A DNA stretch of 20,495 nucleotides from Ruminococcus flavefaciens (lineage in GTDB: Bacteria; Bacillota; Clostridia; Oscillospirales; Ruminococcaceae). The stretch spans positions 28,507 to 49,001 of the forward strand of contig DEBW01000153.1 in the NCBI GenBank assembly GCA_002348905.1, read 5' to 3'. A program made the translations under genes and the position numbers. The notes beneath the pieces are model-generated. The model did no database searches. It had not been told where the DNA came from and saw only the letters and a list, made by a program, of their open reading frames with translations. This document shows, one piece after another, positions 1 to 8,967 of this stretch (position 1 is the stretch's first letter; each line of letters begins with the position of its first letter).

Positions 1-2
1 CG

Positions 3-3000
3 GAGCGAATTTTTTCTGACAGAAATGGCAACTATATAAAGATAAAAACTATAGGTGTCTCAAAGTTCAGATCAGTTCCCGAAAAAAATGATGACGGCAG
101 CTATAATGTAGCCGGAATATTCACTGAAAGCGTTGTTCCATACAACTATTTTATTGACTCAAGTACCGGAGAATATGTTATAGTTAATTATTCCGAACTC
201 GACAGCAGCTCGAATTCGATCGAGATAAGCTTTGATAAGGCAGAGATATTTGATATTACTGACGATACTCAATGGGACATAAAGCCTGTCATAAACATCA
301 TCTATGATATGGAGGATGCCGGTACTATTCCGGTGATCAGCGGTACTGGTCTTGGCGGAGCTGAGGATATTTATACAAGATGTATGTACAACAGCGGCTC
401 CGGAACGATTGAGCTTTACAGACGAAATATCGAAACAGGTGAAAACAATGCAAGGTATTATACCTATTACGATTTAAGCGGAAGACCTTATTTTGTTTAC
501 GACATCAGAAACAATAAATGGTACACGATAACGATACCCGAAAATGCAATAAATGTGGTTTATAAGGCTGAATATCTGAAAAATAATTTTGGAACTGAAA
601 CAGATTCTGAACCTGATATAGAAGTATGCATCAAGTCCCTGAAAATCGAGAACAGAGAAGGAGCAGGACTTGCAGGAAGCATCGACAGTGGTGTTACACT
701 TGACAGCGTAGCTAAAACTGCAACTCCAAATAACAGCAGCGGTTATGGTTCACAGCTCTACACAAAGGGACAGATGAGCAAATACATAAATACTTCTAAT
801 CTTGATCCCCGTGTACTTACAGGAAACAATCTCAGCGAAGACTATATCTATACCTGCTGGAAGGTAACTACATCAGGAAAATGTACACAGCCGTGGTCTA
901 TGCTTTTCAAAGAGAGACCGAAGGTAGCACAGCTTGATTCTTCAAATCAGCCGGTAACAGACGACAGCGGTCAGATAGTCTATAATTATGTTGATGATGC
1001 TATAATACTCGGAGTGTCTACAGTAAGGTCAAATAACGGCTTTTTCTATGCAAGCGAGATAAAAAGCGATTCTGACAGCATAAAACGTCTGTACCAGTAC
1101 GTAAGTAAAGAAACACTTGCTGGTGATGATGCTGACTATCAGAAATTATGGTATGTGGCTGACAGTAATGCCGAAATGAGAAGTCAGTGCGGACTTTCAT
1201 ATGTTGCTGAAGATTACAAATATAATATGGATCATTATGTCGTTATAGCTTATCCTAAGGATTCTATACCTAAGTATTATGACGATAACGGCGAACTGAA
1301 ATATGCAGAGTTCTCAAATGACATTGATGTTTTGATATACCCTCGTGACGATAATGTTAAGATAGAAAAAGATACAGTTACACAGTCACCGATCGTTTTC
1401 AAGAATTTTAAATGGGAAGGCGGTACCACAGGCTGGCGTACTTACAAAAGAGCTGACGAGGAAGGCAAAGAAGGTCTTATCAGCGTAATGGATACTCTCG
1501 CTGGAAAAGGTGTAAGCAGCGGTGTAGGAAATATCACCTTTGCTGAGAGTTACCGTGGCGGCGCTTACATGGAATGTCATAAGAACTCCGGTGATTATGG
1601 ATATGTAAAAGGAAAATACTACACAATAACAAATGCTGATGATATACTTACAGCTCAGCCTTACGGCGAAGTAAGAGTTGGCAATGAATTTAAAAGATTC
1701 TACGGCAAGCCGGCTCTTCTTGACGGAAGCGATTATTTTTACAGCTATGCTGAACTGAGAGTATCAGAATTTGACATTGATCCGTTTGAGGACAATATGT
1801 ACTCGCTGAATTCAGCATCAGTCAGCGAAAAAATAACAGATGACGATTCTGTTGACCGTGACTGGAAGGTATATGGCTGGTATGAAGGCGGAACTGACTG
1901 GGAACTGATCGACCTTACAAGGTATGGATTTGAGCATCCTACACTTACCGTTGAGGATTATGTAAGACTTAAAGATAAAAATTCTTTTGTCTATATAAGA
2001 ATGGATTTCCTTGATAAAGGCGAAAGATGTCCTTACAGGATAAAATCAGTTCACAATACAACAGCTTATGACACAAGAGCTAATCTCACGCTCACAACAC
2101 AGCTTAAAGTTGATTCACCAAAATTCAATAAGAATACCGGTTGTCTGAGAAAAGGTTTCTTTTACGAGGACGGTACTCCGCTTGATGAATCAAATTTAGA
2201 GCCTGATACATTCAGAATAAGCCTGCGAAACTATTCAGCAAATACGTGTACTGCGTATGACGCAAATGAACCCGGATACAAAAAAGAAATAATTGATATA
2301 TTTTCAGACGGAAATGGAAAATATGTCAATTATGAGGTCGATCCATACTATTCTTCTGTAAATGCGAACAGGTACGATTTTGTTGATATGTCAAAGCTTT
2401 ACTCGTCGATGTCAACATCAAGTGACCGTGACAGTTACTGGCACGTAAACAAAGAAGAACGAATCAAAAGTGAACTTGGTAGCAAACTTCTTGCAAATAA
2501 TGCTAATATGCCAAGTCAGTTCGGAGAATCAGAATATCTTCCGATGCAGTATATCATAGGTGATACTACTACCTATACCAGCAGGGAAGAATTTCTTGAA
2601 AAGAACAGGCATATTCTTCGTGATGAGGCTGCTATTGACATTACTGCATTAGAGCCTGCTGCCAATGCCAATAAATATGCAAGCTGGGAGAATGATACCC
2701 AGAAAGGTCAGGTAATAATGACGTATACCCTTACAGGCTATGAGGGATACAGAATAAACAAGGACTTTCTTGATATACTTGACGCAGACAGTTATGAGCC
2801 GCCTGAGCGTGAATATGTGTATATCTGTGATCTGCTTCCGGCAGGTGTGAATTACTATGGATATGAACAGCCGACCATAGGCAAGTTAAGTACGATAAAG
2901 GTCGGAAAAACCGATCAGACTTTAACTTCTGAAGATGTCGATGAATTTGTTTCGTCATGGGACAGAGGCAGTGACACTATAGAACTTGTTGAAACTGAAA

Positions 3001-6000
3001 CTTTCACTAACTGGAAAAATACAGGCAGAACACTCATACGTTTCAAACTGCATATCAAAAATACAGAGGCTGTTTCAAATGACGGCAACTGCTTTATTGG
3101 CTGCGGCATAAGGTTCAAGGCATATGTATTATGGGAAAACTATTCCTCAGCAAGCGAAAAGGACAATATCTTTGCGTATGTAGCCGCTGACGATAATAAT
3201 GGCGGTGATATCATAGGCAGATGGACAGGCAAGGCGGATTCTCAGGTGTACGATGATGCCGGAAGCGTTGTTCCTGTCAAAGTATCGACAATGGATTACA
3301 CTTCATTTGAAAATGTTGCTGACTTTGACGAAGACGGTGATTCAAATGAGCGTAACCGTATGTACGGTCACGCAAATGAAATGGCATCTATCACTATGGC
3401 ACGTACTCTCGGTATCAAGGAGAGTGTAAAGGCTGACGCTGATACCTATGCAGATTATACCGAAAAGACAAGTGTTGCTGAACATCAGGATTATACCTAT
3501 AAGATACATATTGATAAGACAGAACAGGGTGCGGCCGGAAATATAGTTGTTTTTGACAGACTGGAAGCTGTATATCCCGGTAACTGGAAAGGTACTTTCA
3601 AAGAAGTAGACATTACAGAGATACTCAATAATTTCCAGTTGGAAAGAGATGACGTAACGATATGGTATTCCAAAAGCGATAAAGCTCCGATAGAGCTTTA
3701 CAAAGTCGGAGATACCTATACTCTGAACGGTTCAGCAGAAGGTGCAGAGTTTGCTGAATGGAGTTTTACAGAAGCAAACAAGCTTGTATCTGATGATAAA
3801 AAATGGCACGTACTCAGTGAAAGCGTAGACAGTTCGGAAATACAAAGTATAGCCGTAGATTTCGGCAATAAGCTTGTACTTGATAAACAGGCAGTCATAA
3901 ATATATATGTCAGAATGGAAGCTCCTGCTTTCAGTCAGACAATGACTCATACTTTTGACCGTTCATCGTTCTATTTTCAGGATTTTCAGAAAAACGGAGA
4001 TACCTATGAACCAGTAGCAAACAGCTTTTCGTACAGCGAAAGCAATATCGCTACTGTTACTCTTGGAAAAAATCAGCATCTCAGAGTCAAAAAGAATATG
4101 CCGGAAAATATGGATATTTCTTCGGATATCATACAGAATTCAGAGTTTACATTCAAGCTTGTTTCCCGTCAGGAAAGCGTTGACAAGAATATAAAGCCGG
4201 ATGAAGATGCTATTGAGGACAATGATATTCAGGTCAAGGACGTTTCTTACGCAAATATAGCATATAGGCTGTATGATAATGATAATCATGAGATAGAGGC
4301 TGGTTCGGTACACGCTACAAACGAAGACGGTGAATTTAAGCTTAAATTCGGTCAGACAGCTGTTTTTGATATAATCACTTCTTCCGTTAACGCTCAGGAT
4401 GAAATCTATGACTTCGATAATATAAAGGTCATTGAAAAGAGTTTCCCTTACTGGCTTGGAGTGAAAAATGTAGAATCAGATGCAAGTGAGGCTATCATCA
4501 CAGTAACTAACTATTTCAGACCTACTCTTTACATTACAAAAACTACAAAGGGCGTTCCTGAAACTGCATCACCTGAGAATATGTTCAGCTTCAGACTGAA
4601 AATATTCGATAAAGTGGAGGATAAATGGCTTTCATACAGTGACCTGACCAACGGCGGGTATTCTCTGCTTAATAAAGGTGTTTCAGACCAATACCTTTAT
4701 ACGTATAAGGCTGATGCGGCGGCTGGATTGTATGAACTTCCGAAAGGCTGGGACATCGAGAATGAGCAGGAGAATATCTATGAAAGCTATTCTGTGAATG
4801 AAGATACTGACGGTACTGCTTATTATGACATAACACTTGATACAGGCATTACTAAAACGTTGGCTCTGCCGGTATACATAAAGCATATCGTAAACGAAAA
4901 CGATACCGGTATGTTTATGGAAAACAACGGCGTTTACGAACCGAGATACAGTTTTACTATCGAAGAACTGCCGGATGCAAATGGTGAATGGTACTGCGAA
5001 AAGCCTGTATGGAACGGTGAGATAGGCAGCGAGGAAAACTCCCATGTCTGGACAAACCGTTACAGATATAAGGAGCTTATGCTGAAAAAAACAGTCTCCC
5101 ATGCGCCTGACGACCTTGAAGACTATGCCTTTACTTTCCAGCTCACAGACAGCGACGGAGTGCCGTATTATCAGTATGCTGACGGCAAGCAGGTAAAATG
5201 GCAGTTATGCAAAACAGACAGCAGCGGTGAAGCTGTACCGGTAACAGGTGACGGAAAAAGCGGCGAAGTTGACAATAACGGTGTATTTACCGTTAAGGGC
5301 TGCGGCAATCCGTCAGGAAGCAGCGGAGAACAGTTTGTTATACGTCTTAGTTATGCTGCACTTGAAAGTGACGGTTCAGCCAGATCATACATCATAAATG
5401 AGATACTTGACAAGGAAACACTTCAAAGTTTAGGCGTTGATACTTCTCAGACTTCTACAACTGACGACTTAAAGGCAGTTAAAGGCAAAGCTTCAGTAAC
5501 TGTAAGAACAAATTCATTGCAGGCTGAAATAAACGTTGAAAATGATTACCTGAAACGAAGCATAACCATAAGAAAAACAGTTGCTTCGGATACGATACCG
5601 GATCAAAGTAAAAAATTCACAATGATACTTTGTCCGGAAAATGGTGCGTATGAGATACCGGAGTATACAATATCCGATAAAAACGGAGATCCTGTAAATG
5701 CAACTGTGACTAACGTGGATATTCCGGAAACTGGCTGGTTATTTGAACTGGCTGACAGCTGGAGCATTACTTTCAGGTATGCCGGAAACGCCGGTGATTA
5801 TTTCAAGCTCTACGAGAAAATTGATTCCAGCTTTGAACCTCTTTCACTGACGTATGATGAGAATGAAGTTTATACCGATCCTCAGCGTTTTATCCTGCCG
5901 TCATCCGAGGACTATTCAACAAATGTGGTAAACGGAAAAGACGGATATATCGTTATAAGAAAACAATACAAGGGCGATTATCTGCAAGTAGATGACGAAC

Positions 6001-8954
6001 TGAAAAACGACACTGACAACAGAGTAAAGCTTCGTCTTGAACTAAAAAGCGGAAAAGAATATAAAACTGTCAGCGGATTAAGCAACGGCATAGTTACAGC
6101 TATAGGCGGAGATGCCAACAGAAGCTTTAGCGATACCGGTAATATAGCTATTTCATCGGGTGAGACACTTATAGTTGATCTTGCTGAACTGACAAGACTG
6201 CTCACAGGTTCATCAAGTCCTCTTTGCAGCTACAGGATAACCGAGACAAGCTGGACAAAACAAATAGGAAAAGACGGCAGTTGGTATGTTATAGAACCAG
6301 AAGCAGAAAATGCGGTATGGGAATATACAAACGAGGATAAACTTGGTACTATCGTCAATAATGTTACTTGTTTCAGCAGTGAAAACGTCATATACAAGCG
6401 TATCGGATTCAAAGACAAGAGTCCGGAAAAACCGACTGGTATCATATCATTTACAGTAAGAGATCAGAACGGTGAACCTGTACAAGGCGTGAGATGTATT
6501 GCGGCAAGGCAGGATTCAGGAAGCGAGGTTCTTACTGAGTATAAATGTGTTTCTGATGCTAAGGGAATTATAGATATTGATTTCAGCAGAAGCGAGATAA
6601 ATAATGAAGGCTGGAAGCTTAATGCAGGTGTTACGCAGTATTATCTGAAGCTTTTCTTCGACAGAGCCGTAAAGATATCTCCGCAGACTCCGGGAGTTCT
6701 CAGCATAACCGAGAATACTTCATCTACCGATAAAAGCTGGGGCGTACCGGCAGGATATGAAAAATGCGGTGTTGAAGATACTTACGTCAATGAAACTCAC
6801 CTCCGAGAGATCAACTGGGATCAATGGTGCAGTGATGCTGATACATTTGTCAATTCTCAGGATACCGAGCTTTTTGCGGTGACTAAAACTGTACATCCTT
6901 CAGGTGAAACACTTACCGATGAGGATAAAGATACTTATTTTACTTTTGTGATATCAGAGCGCATAGGCAATAATTACTTCCCGGCTCCGCATATAAGCTA
7001 CAGCGTTTACAGCATTGATGATGAGGAGCTGACAAATGTATTAAGGACTGGTATAACTGATGCTGACGAAAATGACAGCAATTCAGGCTGGGGCGTATTC
7101 AGACTGCGCCACGGGGAAAAAGCAGTTCTTGATCTTCCAAAAAATGCTTACTGGCAGATAACCGAGGATAATACCGGAAGCTATAAGCTTGCATCTGATA
7201 CTGACGGAAATATAATCCATGACAGCATTGAAGGCAACAATGACAATATACTTGACAATGGTGAAGCTACAGCCGTTAATGAGACTGCCCGTGATGCTTA
7301 CAGCACAAGGGAGATAGCTCAGGGCTTTGAAATGCACAGTACATTTGATATGCTCAGTTCATTCCCAAGAGGCGGGGGAGTAGTCCTCATAAACGGCAGT
7401 GCAGATAAGAATTCTCCTATGTTTGCGTGGTATGACGAAACACAGGATTCTCTTGATATGGACGATTCAGGTGTTTATACCGTTCCACGTACAACCAAGC
7501 TCAAAGAAGGTCAGACCTCTGAAAGCAACTATTACTACCTTGCAAGTGATATTTCGACCGATAAGTATAATAACTCTGAATTTACCATAAAACAGGAGAT
7601 ATATGACAGCTATGAGTGTACGGCTGACGATCTTATCTGGAGTTCTGAGACTGGTGTGACCGATAAGTACTATCCGAACAAAAACGGCACTATAAATATA
7701 CCGGAATATGTATGGATAAAGGGTTCAAACGGAAATGCTGAACAGAATAAGATAGTTGGCATAGGTAAAAATGCTTATTCCGGCATACAGGGCAATGATT
7801 CTGTTATGAATACAGTAGTTGTTCCGCAGTATGTTGAAAAAGTAGGCGACCGTGCATTCTATGGATGCACTTATCTGAAAGATGTTGTATGGCAGGGCAA
7901 TGGCACTGAAAACGGCGTAAAGGTACTGGGTTCATGTTCATTCTCAAATACCAGCGTTGACGTTGTGATACCTGATACTGCTGTTACCCTTGAACATTCC
8001 GTATTCAAAGACTATTCAGGTCAAAAATACGGTTTAAACAAAAAAACATACAGAAATTCTCCTGATTCGCCGCCTTTCAGACTTGAAATACCAGAATCGG
8101 TAAGATACTTTGCATCAGTATCTCCTACAAATTTAAATCTTAACCAAACTCTTGGTCAAGGTCAGGGTGAATATTATAAGATAACCGGCAACAGCACTAA
8201 TGCCTGCTATCATCCTTTACGTTTAGGAAGCGGTGACAGTATTGAAGAACTGAAAACCGGTTTCACGGTTATAGGAGGAAATAACGATACGAATAAAAAT
8301 AAAGTAGGAATATATCCTGTAAATGCTTGTTATGGCTCAGCGATGGTATGGGCTTGTATAACATTCGGCGGTAATGATGAAGGTCTTACTATAATGAGTG
8401 ATCTTGCAGGTCAGCTGAGAAATATAAGTGATTCAGGAACTTATGGCGAGTTGATAGGAAGAATAATGGTTCTGCCCAAAGGAAACGTTACACTTAAATC
8501 AAACTGCTTTGATACACGAAACAATCTTGCACAAAACCATCTGCTTGTATTTCAGACGGATGATATAAGTGAACTTACCATTGAAGGCAATATCAGCTCA
8601 GCAGGTACAACGCCTACGATAATCGTATTTACAAACCTTGATTCTTCAATAGAAAACAATACTGAGTGGCAAACAAAGCTAAGCAGGATAAAGTCAAACA
8701 GACCATGTACTGTTTACTACAGGGATCAGCTCAGGAACACAAACAACAATGAGCTTGTTACAGGTATTATAAACAGTATCGGACTTCCGGACGGATTCTG
8801 GGATCAGGGAGTAAAGGATATGCTTTACCGTGCAGCTGGAGTTGATGATGTACCTTTACCAAACGGTTTGCCTGCTGCAAGAAATATCACAAGAAATGTT
8901 ATACCGTACAATACAGTATACATCGAAAGAAAAAAAGAGCTTTTAAGCTCGTGA
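3..8954 (+). CDS. Giant Cna-B-like / leucine-rich-repeat surface protein, 5'-truncated by window edge
   Basis: The reading frame is open from base 3 to the TGA at 8952-8954 with no internal stop, giving at least 2983 residues. The ATG at 309 lies inside the frame and has no ribosome site, so the true start is upstream of the window. The N-terminal half (to about base 4070) is rich in Asp, Tyr, Ser and Asn and looks like adhesin beta-sandwich sequence. Bases 4077-7280 hold about seven modules, each opening with a strand like LYITKTTKG, LMLKKTVSH or ITIRKTVAS, followed by an F-T-F-x-L strand and often a G-x-F-x-L-x-x-G-(Q/E)-x-A segment, as in Cna-B/SpaA-type domains. Bases 7698-8130 contain BspA-like leucine-rich repeat sequence. 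The C-terminus has no LPXTG, hydrophobic tail or clear dockerin. It is probably an extracellular adhesin or matrix protein; export cannot be judged because the N-terminus is missing. The next gene starts 13 bases after the stop. Confidence 0.85.
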   Translation, partial: ERIFSDRNGNYIKIKTIGVSKFRSVPEKNDDGSYNVAGIFTESVVPYNYFIDSSTGEYVIVNYSELDSSSNSIEISFDKAEIFDITDDTQWDIKPVINIIYDMEDAGTIPVISGTGLGGAEDIYTRCMYNSGSGTIELYRRNIETGENNARYYTYYDLSGRPYFVYDIRNNKWYTITIPENAINVVYKAEYLKNNFGTETDSEPDIEVCIKSLKIENREGAGLAGSIDSGVTLDSVAKTATPNNSSGYGSQLYTKGQMSKYINTSNLDPRVLTGNNLSEDYIYTCWKVTTSGKCTQPWSMLFKERPKVAQLDSSNQPVTDDSGQIVYNYVDDAIILGVSTVRSNNGFFYASEIKSDSDSIKRLYQYVSKETLAGDDADYQKLWYVADSNAEMRSQCGLSYVAEDYKYNMDHYVVIAYPKDSIPKYYDDNGELKYAEFSNDIDVLIYPRDDNVKIEKDTVTQSPIVFKNFKWEGGTTGWRTYKRADEEGKEGLISVMDTLAGKGVSSGVGNITFAESYRGGAYMECHKNSGDYGYVKGKYYTITNADDILTAQPYGEVRVGNEFKRFYGKPALLDGSDYFYSYAELRVSEFDIDPFEDNMYSLNSASVSEKITDDDSVDRDWKVYGWYEGGTDWELIDLTRYGFEHPTLTVEDYVRLKDKNSFVYIRMDFLDKGERCPYRIKSVHNTTAYDTRANLTLTTQLKVDSPKFNKNTGCLRKGFFYEDGTPLDESNLEPDTFRISLRNYSANTCTAYDANEPGYKKEIIDIFSDGNGKYVNYEVDPYYSSVNANRYDFVDMSKLYSSMSTSSDRDSYWHVNKEERIKSELGSKLLANNANMPSQFGESEYLPMQYIIGDTTTYTSREEFLEKNRHILRDEAAIDITALEPAANANKYASWENDTQKGQVIMTYTLTGYEGYRINKDFLDILDADSYEPPEREYVYICDLLPAGVNYYGYEQPTIGKLSTIKVGKTDQTLTSEDVDEFVSSWDRGSDTIELVETETFTNWKNTGRTLIRFKLHIKNTEAVSNDGNCFIGCGIRFKAYVLWENYSSASEKDNIFAYVAADDNNGGDIIGRWTGKADSQVYDDAGSVVPVKVSTMDYTSFENVADFDEDGDSNERNRMYGHANEMASITMARTLGIKESVKADADTYADYTEKTSVAEHQDYTYKIHIDKTEQGAAGNIVVFDRLEAVYPGNWKGTFKEVDITEILNNFQLERDDVTIWYSKSDKAPIELYKVGDTYTLNGSAEGAEFAEWSFTEANKLVSDDKKWHVLSESVDSSEIQSIAVDFGNKLVLDKQAVINIYVRMEAPAFSQTMTHTFDRSSFYFQDFQKNGDTYEPVANSFSYSESNIATVTLGKNQHLRVKKNMPENMDISSDIIQNSEFTFKLVSRQESVDKNIKPDEDAIEDNDIQVKDVSYANIAYRLYDNDNHEIEAGSVHATNEDGEFKLKFGQTAVFDIITSSVNAQDEIYDFDNIKVIEKSFPYWLGVKNVESDASEAIITVTNYFRPTLYITKTTKGVPETASPENMFSFRLKIFDKVEDKWLSYSDLTNGGYSLLNKGVSDQYLYTYKADAAAGLYELPKGWDIENEQENIYESYSVNEDTDGTAYYDITLDTGITKTLALPVYIKHIVNENDTGMFMENNGVYEPRYSFTIEELPDANGEWYCEKPVWNGEIGSEENSHVWTNRYRYKELMLKKTVSHAPDDLEDYAFTFQLTDSDGVPYYQYADGKQVKWQLCKTDSSGEAVPVTGDGKSGEVDNNGVFTVKGCGNPSGSSGEQFVIRLSYAALESDGSARSYIINEILDKETLQSLGVDTSQTSTTDDLKAVKGKASVTVRTNSLQAEINVENDYLKRSITIRKTVASDTIPDQSKKFTMILCPENGAYEIPEYTISDKNGDPVNATVTNVDIPETGWLFELADSWSITFRYAGNAGDYFKLYEKIDSSFEPLSLTYDENEVYTDPQRFILPSSEDYSTNVVNGKDGYIVIRKQYKGDYLQVDDELKNDTDNRVKLRLELKSGKEYKTVSGLSNGIVTAIGGDANRSFSDTGNIAISSGETLIVDLAELTRLLTGSSSPLCSYRITETSWTKQIGKDGSWYVIEPEAENAVWEYTNEDKLGTIVNNVTCFSSENVIYKRIGFKDKSPEKPTGIISFTVRDQNGEPVQGVRCIAARQDSGSEVLTEYKCVSDAKGIIDIDFSRSEINNEGWKLNAGVTQYYLKLFFDRAVKISPQTPGVLSITENTSSTDKSWGVPAGYEKCGVEDTYVNETHLREINWDQWCSDADTFVNSQDTELFAVTKTVHPSGETLTDEDKDTYFTFVISERIGNNYFPAPHISYSVYSIDDEELTNVLRTGITDADENDSNSGWGVFRLRHGEKAVLDLPKNAYWQITEDNTGSYKLASDTDGNIIHDSIEGNNDNILDNGEATAVNETARDAYSTREIAQGFEMHSTFDMLSSFPRGGGVVLINGSADKNSPMFAWYDETQDSLDMDDSGVYTVPRTTKLKEGQTSESNYYYLASDISTDKYNNSEFTIKQEIYDSYECTADDLIWSSETGVTDKYYPNKNGTINIPEYVWIKGSNGNAEQNKIVGIGKNAYSGIQGNDSVMNTVVVPQYVEKVGDRAFYGCTYLKDVVWQGNGTENGVKVLGSCSFSNTSVDVVIPDTAVTLEHSVFKDYSGQKYGLNKKTYRNSPDSPPFRLEIPESVRYFASVSPTNLNLNQTLGQGQGEYYKITGNSTNACYHPLRLGSGDSIEELKTGFTVIGGNNDTNKNKVGIYPVNACYGSAMVWACITFGGNDEGLTIMSDLAGQLRNISDSGTYGELIGRIMVLPKGNVTLKSNCFDTRNNLAQNHLLVFQTDDISELTIEGNISSAGTTPTIIVFTNLDSSIENNTEWQTKLSRIKSNRPCTVYYRDQLRNTNNNELVTGIINSIGLPDGFWDQGVKDMLYRAAGVDDVPLPNGLPAARNITRNVIPYNTVYIERKKELLSS
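4077..7280 (+). repeat. Tandem Cna-B-like modules within the giant surface protein
   Basis: Diverged protein-level modules begin near bases 4077, 4527, 5076, 5559, 5946, 6387 and 6870. Most open with a beta strand containing Lys (for example VKKN, ITKTT, LKKTV, IRKTV, VTKTV) and several end with an Asn-containing strand (VTNYF, VENDY). Lys in the first strand and Asn in the last, with an acidic residue between, is the usual arrangement for intramolecular isopeptide bonds in Cna-B folds. Whether the bonds form here is inference. The modules are too diverged to appear as DNA repeats. Confidence 0.6.
7698..8130 (+). other. BspA-like leucine-rich repeat segment in the giant surface protein
   Basis: The encoded protein here contains short repeats of the type IVGIGKNAYSGI, VVPQYVEKVGDRAFYGC, VKVLGSCSFSNTSVDVVIP and LEIPESVRYF. 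These fit the LRR_5/BspA pattern, in which a hydrophobic strand ending in Ile/Val-Pro is followed by V-x-x-I-G-x-x-A-F-x-G-C. Such repeats in bacterial surface proteins often mediate protein or glycan contacts. Only about three to four units are recognisable, followed by a non-repetitive C-terminal region of about 275 residues. Confidence 0.6.
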
Positions 8955-8967
8955 AAGGAGGACGGCA

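Noticed and set aside
3320..3360. Asp-rich DFDEDGDSNE segment in the giant protein, considered as a dockerin or EF-hand
   Set aside because: Only one such loop is present, without the second loop and helix of a dockerin, and position 12 of the loop is not Glu or Asp. It may still bind calcium.
4683..5102. Open frame of 139 codons on the minus strand inside the giant gene
   Set aside because: It lies wholly antisense to clear Cna-B-like coding sequence and has no start signals.
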